NCBI GenBank assembly: GCA_903642325.1
Contig: CAHJWM010000011.1
Span: 1-64,000 of the forward strand
DNA: 64,000 nt
Source of the DNA: Myxococcales bacterium
GTDB lineage: Bacteria; Myxococcota_A; Polyangia; Polyangiales; Polyangiaceae
Reading direction: 5' to 3'
Numbering within the stretch: the stretch's first letter is position 1; every line of letters starts with the position of its first letter. Below, in pieces: positions 53,304 to 61,421 of the stretch. A program made the translations under genes and the position numbers. Below the pieces are notes generated by a model. That model did not search any database and had not been told where the DNA came from. It saw only the letters and a list, made by a program, of their open reading frames with translations.

Positions 53304-53429
53304 TCTACAAGTCGCAGCCCGAAACCAAACTGCGAATCTGCTGACGCGGGCGCCAAACAGCGAATTGCGCTGAAACTTGATGCTCGCCAAAATGTTGCGG
53401 GCAACTGACGAGAATTGCTAGCGTATGTA

Positions 53430-53444
53430 ACTGGTCTGACCAGT
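53430..53444. promoter_or_regulatory. FadR/GntR-type operator candidate
   Basis: ACTGGTC-T-GACCAGT is a perfect 7-1-7 inverted repeat. It matches the known FadR-subfamily pattern (TGGTCnGACCA core). It lies 176 bases before the fusion gene's ATG and 5 bases after a TAGCGT -10-like element. A GntR-type repressor responding to acyl or organic-acid ligands is the predicted binder; none is encoded here. Confidence 0.55.
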
Positions 53445-53581
53445 GGCGCGCCTCGGACACGTGTGTGGTAATTTTACTACAGTGTGTTCAGCCGAATACA
53501 GCGGCGCAGGGCCCTAAGTTATCGAAAGCAATATGTTTTGCCCCCTTGTCACGCCGCGTGCTAAGGCCCATACATCCTTCA

Positions 53582-53599
53582 ACCTGGAGACCTCCGGGT
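53582..53599 (+). promoter_or_regulatory. Stem-loop near the fusion gene's ribosome site
   Basis: ACCTGGAG and CTCCGGGT are arms with one mismatch around AC, ending 21 bases before ATG 53621. GAGAG at 53606-53610 lies between. The structure could modulate translation. Confidence 0.3.
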
Positions 53600-53620
53600 G
53601 ACGAAAGAGAGCGTTGTCCA

Positions 53621-55543
53621 ATGACCGAGCGGCGCGTGACGCGAGCGATCGTACTGGCTGCCGGGACCGGGTCCCGTCTGAGTGATGGGGCCCATGCGGC
53701 TCCCAAGCCCCTACGTGTAGTTGGGGGTGTGCCACTGATCGTGCGTGTGCTCCGAACCCTGCACAGCGCGGGTATTCAGGAGGCGGTCGTGGTCACCGGT
53801 TTTCAAGGCGAGCTCGTCCGTCAGGCGCTCGCGTCGGAGACGAATCTCGGGCTCAAGCTAACGTTCGTAGACAATCCGCACTTCGACAAGAAGAACGGCG
53901 TCAGCTTGCTGAGCGCGGGGGCATATGTGGACCGTGAGTGCCTACTCACCATGTCCGATCATTTGTACTCGCCGGAACTGGTGCGGCGTTTGCTGTCGGC
54001 GGAGGTACCGGAGGGTTCGTGCGCGCTGGCCGTGGACTACGACATGGAGCGCTGCTTCGATCTCGACGATGCAACGAAGGTGGGTGTCGAGCTCGGTAGG
54101 ATCAAGCGCATCGGCAAGGAGCTCGAAAGCTACGAAGCGCTCGATACGGGTGTGTTTCGCATCGGCCCCGCCTTGATCGCCGAGCTAGCGGCGGTCGAAG
54201 CTAGCGCGGGCGACTGCTCCTTGAGCGACGGAGTTCAAGCGCTCAGCCGCCGGGGCCGTTTCTTGGCAACGGACGTAGGCGACGTCCGTTGGGTCGACGT
54301 AGACACCCCGCAGGCGTTGGCCTGTGCCGAGGCGATGCTGCGTGTTTTCGGCGACACACTTGGGGACGAACCAGGCAGTGGCCAGCCACCAATCATCGAT
54401 CCGGAAAGCATCGAATTTTATGCGCCGAGCTGGGTACGGGCGGCCAAACCTTACAATGAAGACCATTTCGCGGTCGCCGACGGCCAGAGCGATCTGCTGC
54501 GCATGATGTCGAACGAGAGCCCGTACACGCCGAGCCCACGCGTGATCAAGGCCATCGTGGAAGCCGCGACGAGGGGTAATTTTTACCCGGGCGGTGCCCC
54601 GGCGTTGCGTGCGAAGCTCGCCCGGCGCGACCATCAAGTCGATGGCAGCGTGATCTTGGGCGCGGGCTCCACCGAGCTCATCGACCTGGTCATCCGCACG
54701 TTCGTCGGTCCCGGCGAGGAAGTGCTGCTCAGTGTTCCCACGTTCAGCATGTACGAGGCGCGTACCCGCACCGTCGGCGGGATTCCTGTGCTCGTGCCCA
54801 TGACAGAGGCGCATGATCACGATCTCAACGGCCTCATCCGAGGGGTGACCGAGCGCACGAAGCTGGTTTTTCTGTGCACCCCGAACAACCCCACCGGCGG
54901 GCGCATTACGGAGGCGGACTTGCGGCGTTTGTTGAGGCTCGGCTTGCCGACCGTGATCGACGAAGCGTACCACGAGTTCAGCGAGGGTGATTCGTTCGCA
55001 CGCTTGCTCTCGGAATTCCCGAACGCCATCGTGCTCCGCACTTTCTCGAAGGCCTTCGGGCTGGCAGGGATTCGCTTGGGCTATGCGTTGGCGCACCCGG
55101 CGGTCGTGCGCCTTTTGTCACGCGTCAAAGTGCCATGGAACATCCCTGGCATCACCCTGGCCGCCGCCAGCGCCGCGCTCGACGACGCGGCCGAGTTCGA
55201 TGCGCGGATGAGCGAGCTTCGGCAATCGCGCGAGGAGCTGACCGAGCGACTGCTGCGCATCGAGGGTCTTTTACCCGTGCCGAGCGACGGCAACTTCGTG
55301 CTCATCGATGTATCCGCCACCGGACAGAGTGCCGAGCGGATCGTCGAATCCATGCTCAAGGATGGCGTTCTCATTCGCTCGCTTTCAGTACACCACGCCA
55401 AACGCAGCTATGTTCGGGTGACGGTGGGCACGCGTGAACAAAACCTACGCTGCCTGGCTGCCTTCGAGCGCGTGTTGGGCAGCACTCGCCCCCGCCGCGA
55501 TGGCCCGAGGCCTTACGTCGCCGTCGTGAGCGATGCCGAGTAG
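53621..55543 (+). CDS. Cytidylyltransferase-aminotransferase fusion protein
   Basis: A single 640-residue chain. Residues 6-240 form a nucleotidyltransferase: VLAAGTGSRL, PKPLRVVGGVPLI, NPHFDKKNGVSLL, LLTMSDHLYSPELV and LDTGVFRIGP, most like inositol-1-phosphate cytidylyltransferases. Residues 292-625 form a HisC-type fold-I PLP enzyme: MSNESPYTPSPRVI, LGAGSTELIDLVI, TPNNPTGG, VIDEAYHEFS and TFSKAFGLAGIRLGY with PLP Lys477. The second half could transaminate or decarboxylate a phosphorylated substrate. ATG 53621 fits the domain start; the frame is open back to 53465. Confidence 0.88.
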   Translation: MTERRVTRAIVLAAGTGSRLSDGAHAAPKPLRVVGGVPLIVRVLRTLHSAGIQEAVVVTGFQGELVRQALASETNLGLKLTFVDNPHFDKKNGVSLLSAGAYVDRECLLTMSDHLYSPELVRRLLSAEVPEGSCALAVDYDMERCFDLDDATKVGVELGRIKRIGKELESYEALDTGVFRIGPALIAELAAVEASAGDCSLSDGVQALSRRGRFLATDVGDVRWVDVDTPQALACAEAMLRVFGDTLGDEPGSGQPPIIDPESIEFYAPSWVRAAKPYNEDHFAVADGQSDLLRMMSNESPYTPSPRVIKAIVEAATRGNFYPGGAPALRAKLARRDHQVDGSVILGAGSTELIDLVIRTFVGPGEEVLLSVPTFSMYEARTRTVGGIPVLVPMTEAHDHDLNGLIRGVTERTKLVFLCTPNNPTGGRITEADLRRLLRLGLPTVIDEAYHEFSEGDSFARLLSEFPNAIVLRTFSKAFGLAGIRLGYALAHPAVVRLLSRVKVPWNIPGITLAAASAALDDAAEFDARMSELRQSREELTERLLRIEGLLPVPSDGNFVLIDVSATGQSAERIVESMLKDGVLIRSLSVHHAKRSYVRVTVGTREQNLRCLAAFERVLGSTRPRRDGPRPYVAVVSDAE

Positions 55544-55567
55544 CTCACGGAACAGAGCTTCCAACGA

Positions 55568-56521
55568 ATGGTGCGAAAGGTCGACGAGCGTTTCTGGGAC
55601 GCGTATTTCAGTAGTCTCAAACCGTTAGAGGTCGAAGAGCCGATCGACGTTTGGGTGCACCGGCCGCCGGCCTATGTGCTGGCGCGCATCTTGATGCCCA
55701 CGCCGGTATCACCCAACTTGGTGACGCTGGGCTCGATTGTTTTGGGATGCGCCGCGGGCGCCGCAATCTTTACGACCTTCCGGTGGCATCTGCCGCTTGC
55801 AGGAGTCCTAGTATTCTGCTCCGCGGTACTCGATTGCGCTGACGGGCAGCTCGCGCGTTTGCGGAAAAGCTCCTCGGCTCTCGGTCGGATGCTGGACGGG
55901 GTGGCCGATCTGGTGGTGTCGACGGTAGTCGTCGGCGGCGGCGCTTGGCTCGTGATGCAGAAGTATCATGATCCATCTTGGGTGTTCCTGCTGGCCGTGG
56001 TGCTGACCGTCGCGACGATCCTCACCGGTTCGTTCCACACCACGATGTACGATGAGTTCAAGAACGTCTTTTTGCGGATGACGCATGCGAGTTACCGTGA
56101 AGGCGAGGATCTAGAAGTTGCCGAGCGTCGCTTCCACGAACAGCGCTCGCGGATGACCAAAGGCCTGTCATTGGCCTGGGGCGTGTATTTCTTTTACATG
56201 CGCAGTCAGAAAAACTACGCACGCAAGTTCGATCCTGGTGCGGAGCGCCTGCTCGGGACGTGTCCGGACTTCGACGAGCGGAACGCGGCCATCTACCGTA
56301 AGCACGCGGGAACGGTGATGCGCGTGTGGCGCAATTATTTTGGCTTCGGCTCGTTGCTGTTTGGTCTGGCGCTGTCCATCGCCTGCAACCTGACCGAGTA
56401 TTACCTGCTCTTCAGACTGGTCCTGCTGAATGCTGTGTTCTACGGCTACCTTCGGCCGCGCCAGCGACGAGCGACGGAACGGTCGCTGACCGAAATTCAG
56501 GCGCTTTCGACCGCCGCCTGA
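55568..56521 (+). CDS. CDP-alcohol phosphatidyltransferase-family membrane enzyme
   Basis: The full family motif D-x2-DG-x2-AR-x8-G-x3-D-x3-D occurs at Asp89, Asp92-Gly93, Ala96-Arg97, Gly106, Asp110 and Asp114. Several membrane helices surround it (LVTLGSIVLGCAAGAAIF; AGVLVFCSAVL; VFLLAVVLTVATILTG). Enzymes of this family swap CMP for an alcohol, making phosphatidylinositol, PE, or di-inositol phosphate. A charged insert (about residues 150-240) is unusual. It starts 24 bases after the fusion gene and likely uses its CDP-product. Confidence 0.88.
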   Translation: MVRKVDERFWDAYFSSLKPLEVEEPIDVWVHRPPAYVLARILMPTPVSPNLVTLGSIVLGCAAGAAIFTTFRWHLPLAGVLVFCSAVLDCADGQLARLRKSSSALGRMLDGVADLVVSTVVVGGGAWLVMQKYHDPSWVFLLAVVLTVATILTGSFHTTMYDEFKNVFLRMTHASYREGEDLEVAERRFHEQRSRMTKGLSLAWGVYFFYMRSQKNYARKFDPGAERLLGTCPDFDERNAAIYRKHAGTVMRVWRNYFGFGSLLFGLALSIACNLTEYYLLFRLVLLNAVFYGYLRPRQRRATERSLTEIQALSTAA

Positions 56522-56542
56522 GCGATGCTAAGTTGAGTCGGC

Positions 56543-58999
56543 GTGCGCCCCTCGACCCTTTTGCTGATTGGCCTGTTGCTCACTTCGAGCGCGAGAGCCC
56601 AGGCCGCGCTCTGGCCTAGCAGCGTTCTGCGTGTCGAGCGGGATCTACAAAGTCAAGACGTCGAGGTTCGGCGCCGAGCCGCGCAGCTTTTGCGCGACTT
56701 GCCGGCGAGCAGCGCCGCGCGCTTGGCTGGTCGAGCGTTGGACGACTCCGATCTCGACGTACGGCTGGCCGCCCTCGACGCGAGCCTGGGAGCGAGCCTG
56801 CCAGGCCTCGGGGATCGACTGGTGCCTTGGTTGACCGACGGCGAGCGCCGGCTACGGCTGGCCGCGGCCGAGGCCCTGACCGAGAGCCCGAGTCCCCGCG
56901 CGGTGTCGTCACTCGGCCGCGCTCTGGGCGACGCCGATCCAGGGGTGCGTAGCGCGGCCGCGCAGGCCTTGGGTCGGTCCGGCGCCCCCGAGGCCGCGCT
57001 GGCTCTGCTTGGCCACCTCGACGACTCCGTGCCGGAGGTCAGAAGGGACGTGGCGCTCGCGCTTGGGGAGCTTGGCGACTTGCGCGCCGTGGTGCCGCTA
57101 ATCGGGAAGATTCAAGATGCGCGGCCGATAGTGCGTGAAGGGGTGGCTGAGGCGCTGGCGCGACTCGCTGACCCGCGATCTGTAAGCGCGCTCGTGCTTT
57201 CGCTCCACGACGCAGACGATGGCGTGCGCATCGCGGCGCTCGGCGCGCTGTCGCGTATCGCCGATCCGAGCACCGTTGCGAGCATCGGCGCCGTTCTTCC
57301 GGGTAGCGTCGATGACGTACACTCCGCGGCGTTGGACGCGCTCTCGCATATCCGTAGTCCGGGGGCGACGAAGACTCTGATCGATGAGCTGCGCAGCGAC
57401 CGCTCCGGTGGCGCGCGCTCGGAGGCCGTGGCTGCGCTCGGGCGTTCGGGCAGCTTCGCATCGCCGGCACTGACGGCTTGCTTGAGCGCAGAATCGGATG
57501 CCGATCGCCTCGGGGACTGCGCGCTCGCGCTCGGTCGAACCCACGATGTAGCCGGCGCGCTTGCGATTCAGGGCGCACTGCGCCGTGGCACGTTGCCGGC
57601 CCTGCCCGCGCTTGTGGCGCTGTCCGAGTTACGCGCGCCCGAATCACTACCCGCAGTGCTGGAGTACTTGGCAGATCCGGACGTGCTGGTGCGGCGCGCG
57701 GCGCGTATGGCGACCCGGGTCTTGCTCGACCCTCGCCGTCCTGACGGTAGAGCCGTGGAACCGATTTCTCACGCGCTCTCCTCGGTGTCCGGCGACCCCG
57801 CGGAGCTGAGCGAGCTTTTGGAGCTGCTTGGCCAAACAGGCTCGCCGCGTGCGGCCCTGATTTTGCTCCCATACGCCAGTGCCGGCGACAACGTGGTTGC
57901 ACGCACGCGTGCTCTGTCGGCTCTAGGATTCCTGGGCGAGGCGGGCCAAGGTCCGACGTTGCTGAACGCGCTCGACGATAAGGGCTCCGGAAGCGTCCGG
58001 CTCGCCGCCGCGCTCGCGCTCGGCCGCCTTCGCTTGCCTGGCCGGGCGCTGCCTCTGCTAGACCGCCTGCAGCACGGCAACGAGGCAGAGCGGCTGCTCT
58101 TGACGCTGGCGCTGGCGCAGACGATCGCCACGGAGCGCGACCCGAAGGTCGAAGCGCGGCTCGAGCGGCTTCTCCGCGACAGCCAAGGTGGGGAGCGGGA
58201 CGCCTTGATCGAATTGTTTGGTCGCATGCCCACCGCGCTGGCCAGTCAACGGCTGAGTCACTTGACGACGGGGCTCATGCGGACTGCAGATCGGGCGAAA
58301 TTTGCGGAATCCTTGGCGGCGCAGCCGGCGGAGCGGGGGCGGCTCGCACCGTTACTGCGAGACCCGAACGCCCTCGTGCGCGCGAACGCGGCATGGTCCT
58401 TGGGCGAGGTCGGTCTAGCCGCCGACAACGCCGCGCTGCAGGTTGCGCTCGCCGACTCGGATGTGAAGGTCGCGGGCAACGCGCTGCAAGCATTGGCGCT
58501 CATCGCGGTCCGTACTCACGGCCGGATCGCCGCGCAAGCCTGCGCGCACGCCACCGGCGCGAGACCGCTGCTCCGCGCGCTCGCATATCGAGCTTTGCGC
58601 GTGACCGGCGAGCGTTGCCCGCGGGGTGAGGAAATCACCGCGCTCAGCCGAGACCGTCATGAATTCGTGCGTCAGTCGGCGGCCACCCTGCTACGCGACG
58701 TGCCCGAGAGCGCGGAAGACGAGCGCGCCTTGCAGCGCGCTCGTGATCGCGATCCGAGTGGCGCGGTGGCCGCCGAATGCGCGGCGCCTCGCCAAGCTCT
58801 TGTCACGAGCCCAGAGCCGACGGTCGTGCTCGTCATTCCCGCCGGTGAGGACGCGCCGCGGCCCGGCCAGCCCTTTGCATTGTTGCGGGCCGACGGCCTC
58901 GTTCGGCTCGGGGTGTCCGACCGCCGTGGCCAATTGTTCGAGGTGGCGGCCCCGCACGGGCCATTGTCGCTGCTCGGGCTGTCTTCCGAGCTCGAATGA
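56543..58999 (+). CDS. Exported HEAT-repeat protein
   Basis: GTG 56543 begins an 818-residue protein with signal peptide (LLLIGLLLTSSARAQA). Nearly the whole length is HEAT/PBS-lyase-like repeats of about 31 residues, e.g. DVEVRRRAAQLLRDL, DPGVRSAAAQALGRSG, DDGVRIAALGALSRI and PNALVRANAAWSLGEVG. This is a large curved scaffold in the periplasm or surface. The C-terminal 80 residues differ (VVLVIPAGEDAPRPGQPFAL). It follows the CDP-alcohol gene by 21 bases. Confidence 0.8.
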   Translation: MRPSTLLLIGLLLTSSARAQAALWPSSVLRVERDLQSQDVEVRRRAAQLLRDLPASSAARLAGRALDDSDLDVRLAALDASLGASLPGLGDRLVPWLTDGERRLRLAAAEALTESPSPRAVSSLGRALGDADPGVRSAAAQALGRSGAPEAALALLGHLDDSVPEVRRDVALALGELGDLRAVVPLIGKIQDARPIVREGVAEALARLADPRSVSALVLSLHDADDGVRIAALGALSRIADPSTVASIGAVLPGSVDDVHSAALDALSHIRSPGATKTLIDELRSDRSGGARSEAVAALGRSGSFASPALTACLSAESDADRLGDCALALGRTHDVAGALAIQGALRRGTLPALPALVALSELRAPESLPAVLEYLADPDVLVRRAARMATRVLLDPRRPDGRAVEPISHALSSVSGDPAELSELLELLGQTGSPRAALILLPYASAGDNVVARTRALSALGFLGEAGQGPTLLNALDDKGSGSVRLAAALALGRLRLPGRALPLLDRLQHGNEAERLLLTLALAQTIATERDPKVEARLERLLRDSQGGERDALIELFGRMPTALASQRLSHLTTGLMRTADRAKFAESLAAQPAERGRLAPLLRDPNALVRANAAWSLGEVGLAADNAALQVALADSDVKVAGNALQALALIAVRTHGRIAAQACAHATGARPLLRALAYRALRVTGERCPRGEEITALSRDRHEFVRQSAATLLRDVPESAEDERALQRARDRDPSGAVAAECAAPRQALVTSPEPTVVLVIPAGEDAPRPGQPFALLRADGLVRLGVSDRRGQLFEVAAPHGPLSLLGLSSELE

Positions 59000-59012
59000 C
59001 GGGATTGCTTGC

Positions 59013-59960
59013 GTGGCCGCCGCGTTGATCGTGATCGAGATAGCCGCGCCGAGCGTCTCGGACGACGCGCTCATGGTGCTCGTTTCCGCGTGCACTCGCG
59101 CCGCGCGTGATGCCGAGTGCGTTTTGGCAAAAAATGCCGGTGAAGCGCAACCCGCCGCGGTCGCCATCGTGTCCCAACAAGCGGAGGACAAGCTGCGCGT
59201 CGAGGTGGGCGTCCGGCAGGGGGATCGCGACTCGTGGCGCACGAAAGATTTTGCATTCCTCGCCGCGGACCAGATCGCCGACCGCTGGCGGGCCGTCGGG
59301 TTTGCCATTGGTACGCTTGCTGAAAACGACGTACCGGCGGCGGACCGCGCGCCGCTCGCCGAAAAACGGAGCTTGCCGCCGATTGCTCCACCGAAGAGCG
59401 TGCTCACTCCGTCGGGCCCGCCCAAACCAACCCCGAAGATACCGTCAAGGCCACAATTGTTCGCGGGCGCGGGGGCGATTTTTGGCCCTGGGCTCGACTC
59501 GGGGCCCTGGCGGCTCGGCAGCGAGGGGTACGCTGCGCTGGCGCCATGGCATTGGCCCGTGTTTTTCACGCTCGGAGGCAGCGCAGCGACGCGCGTCAAA
59601 CACGACCAGCGCGGGGCAGCCGCGCGTTGGTTCGACATCTCGGGCGGGGTCGGCGTTCGGCTTCTGGGCGCGCTTGCCAGCAGCGGCTTAGAGCTGGGCG
59701 CGCAGGCCATTGCCGAGGAGTTCGACGTTAGCGTGAGCGAGCCCGACGGCAGGACGCAGGGCATGGGGCGCTGGATCTTTGGCGTACAGGGGGAGCTCGG
59801 CGGGCGAGTGCGACTCGTGCCCGACCTATTTTTGACGTTGAGCGTGACCGCCGCGGATCTGTCGAGCGCAACGGACGTGCGCGTCGGGGGAGTACCGGTC
59901 GGCAGCGCCGAGAGCGTGCGCTATTTGGGTAGCTTCGGCTTGCGAGCGCGGCTTCGCTAG
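59013..59960 (+). CDS. Envelope protein with N-terminal domain and barrel-like C-terminus
   Basis: GTG 59013 gives 315 residues. Residues 1-110 form a compact domain (LIVIEIAAPSVSDDALMVLVS; RVEVGVRQGDRDSWRTKDFAF). A Pro-rich linker follows, then about 170 residues of amphipathic strands with Gly/Ala (GAIFGPGLDSGPWRLG; FTLGGSAATRVK; LGELGGRVRLVPDLF-like) ending in RARLR. An outer-membrane-barrel-like C-terminus is inferred; no family named. The start is 14 bases after the HEAT gene, with a probable operon. Confidence 0.55.
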   Translation: MAAALIVIEIAAPSVSDDALMVLVSACTRAARDAECVLAKNAGEAQPAAVAIVSQQAEDKLRVEVGVRQGDRDSWRTKDFAFLAADQIADRWRAVGFAIGTLAENDVPAADRAPLAEKRSLPPIAPPKSVLTPSGPPKPTPKIPSRPQLFAGAGAIFGPGLDSGPWRLGSEGYAALAPWHWPVFFTLGGSAATRVKHDQRGAAARWFDISGGVGVRLLGALASSGLELGAQAIAEEFDVSVSEPDGRTQGMGRWIFGVQGELGGRVRLVPDLFLTLSVTAADLSSATDVRVGGVPVGSAESVRYLGSFGLRARLR

Positions 59961-59967
59961 CGCGGGC

Positions 59968-60675
59968 TCAGCGCTTGCTTTGGCAGCGAAGGCCCACGCA
60001 AAAGGGGCGTTCGACGCTGCACTGCTTGTCGACGTAGCACTCCACGCATGCACCGAAGAAGCATGCGCCGTCGATGTGCCCATACAGGTTGCGGCAATCA
60101 TCGTTGTTGCTACACGTCACGCAGGCACCGAACGGGTCACACATCGGGCGATTGTGAGCGGCCGCGCAATCTTCGGGCTTCGCGCACGCCTGCTCACAGC
60201 GCAAGGTGAGGGGATGGCAAATTTGGTTTTCGCCGCAATCTGCGCCGTGCACTCGACATTCGGCGCAGCGACCGTCTTCTTCGTCGCAGAAAGGCGCGTC
60301 GCTCGTGCAGTCTTGCGATTTTTGACAGCGTCTGCAGAACGGCACACTGGCAGGGCAATTGAGACCACCATCGGTGCACTGTTCGCCCGAAAGACACGGC
60401 TCTTGCACGCCGCCGCCGCCGGTTCCGCCAGGCTGGCTACTTGCCTCGCCGCCCGACCCGCTGCGCCCGGCGCCGGCGTCGAGCTCAACGCCGGCTTCCG
60501 CACCGCCGGCGCTCACGCCGGCCTGACTGGCGGTGTTGGCAGGAGAGCCGGCAGTGCTCAGCAGGTCAAAGGTCTGGCGCTCGCAAGCGGGCCCCGTCGC
60601 AAGGGTGCCGGCCCCCACCCCCAGCACGAGCAGGCGTAGGGCGGCGCACTGAAAAGAGGCGGAGCCGTCGCTCAT
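59968..60675 (-). CDS. Cys-rich lipoprotein
   Basis: The 235-residue protein has an N-terminal hydrophobic run ending at a lipobox-like TGPAC. A Gly/Ser/Ala linker of about 55 residues is followed by 20 or more Cys in EGF/keratin-like spacing: CLSGEQC, CRRCQKSQDC, CAECRVHGADCG, CVTCSNNDDC, CVECYVDKQC. These match the disulfide-rich Cys repeat proteins common on myxobacterial surfaces. Function unknown. It converges with the upstream gene. Confidence 0.75.
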   Translation of the reverse strand: MSDGSASFQCAALRLLVLGVGAGTLATGPACERQTFDLLSTAGSPANTASQAGVSAGGAEAGVELDAGAGRSGSGGEASSQPGGTGGGGVQEPCLSGEQCTDGGLNCPASVPFCRRCQKSQDCTSDAPFCDEEDGRCAECRVHGADCGENQICHPLTLRCEQACAKPEDCAAAHNRPMCDPFGACVTCSNNDDCRNLYGHIDGACFFGACVECYVDKQCSVERPFCVGLRCQSKR

Positions 60676-60755
60676 CTTACCCCAGCGTACCAGCTTTTAT
60701 CGCTGTTTCTAGCACTCCGCCTGCTGATTCGAGGCTTCGGTACTATCTAAACCAG

Positions 60756-61421
60756 GTGACTACCAGCTCCCGAGCCCGGCCCGAGCCGAAACTGCGCGTC
60801 GTCGACGGCTTACGGCCCTCGGTCGAGCGGGGCCAACGAGCGCCTACCGACGAGGAGCTAATCGACGCCGTGCAGCGAGGCGATCAGCAGGTAGCGTCAC
60901 TCATCTACGAGCGCTTGGTGGGGGTGGTCGACCACACGTTGTATCGTGTGTTCGGCAGGCGCGAGACGGATCACGACGACTTGGTGCAGGCCGCATTCGA
61001 GCAAATCGTGGTCACGCTGTCGCGCCGGTCCTATGCGCGGGCCTGTAGCTTACGCACTTGGGCCTCGAGCATCGCCAGCCACGTAGGGTTCAATGCGCTC
61101 CGTTCACGGCGTCGCGAGCGACGCGTCCTGGATCGCGACGCGGGCATCGACGCGGAACCGGCCCGGTCCGGAATCGACGTCGAGGGCGAGGCCACCGCCC
61201 GAGCGGAGCTCGAGCGACTCCGAATGGAGCTCTCCGAGATGAAGTCGACCTACGCCGAAGCCGTATTTTTACACGACGTGTTGGGTCATGAGCTGGCGGA
61301 GATCGCACTGATGACGGAAGCCAGCGTTTCGGCTGCGCAGTCGCGCTTGGTGCGTGGTCGTCGCGAGCTGTTTCGCCGTCTGGATCGCGTCACGCCGCGC
61401 GGAAAGTCTGAGCGTCAATGA
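60756..61421 (+). CDS. ECF-type RNA polymerase sigma factor
   Basis: GTG 60756 gives 221 residues. Region 2 is DEELIDAVQRGDQQVASLIY...RETDHDDLVQAAFEQIVVTL with SLRTWASSIASHVGFNALRSRRRER for the -10 melting helix. Region 4 is YAEAVFLHDVLGHELAEIAL..SVSAAQSRLVRGRREL. It activates transcription in response to an envelope signal. The stop overlaps the FecR gene start (ATGA), the usual sigma/anti-sigma arrangement. Confidence 0.92.
   Translation: MTTSSRARPEPKLRVVDGLRPSVERGQRAPTDEELIDAVQRGDQQVASLIYERLVGVVDHTLYRVFGRRETDHDDLVQAAFEQIVVTLSRRSYARACSLRTWASSIASHVGFNALRSRRRERRVLDRDAGIDAEPARSGIDVEGEATARAELERLRMELSEMKSTYAEAVFLHDVLGHELAEIALMTEASVSAAQSRLVRGRRELFRRLDRVTPRGKSERQ

Larger units (their letters stand above)
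53304..53620. other. 317-base leader region of the fusion gene
   Basis: No gene is seen. It holds the 15-base inverted repeat at 53430-53444, the short inverted repeat GTAATTTTAC at 53468-53477 and the stem-loop at 53582-53599. The sequence is AT-richer than coding neighbours, as expected of a regulated promoter. TTGCGG at 53395 with TAGCGT at 53419 (18 apart) is a weak promoter candidate just upstream of the repeat. Confidence 0.45.
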
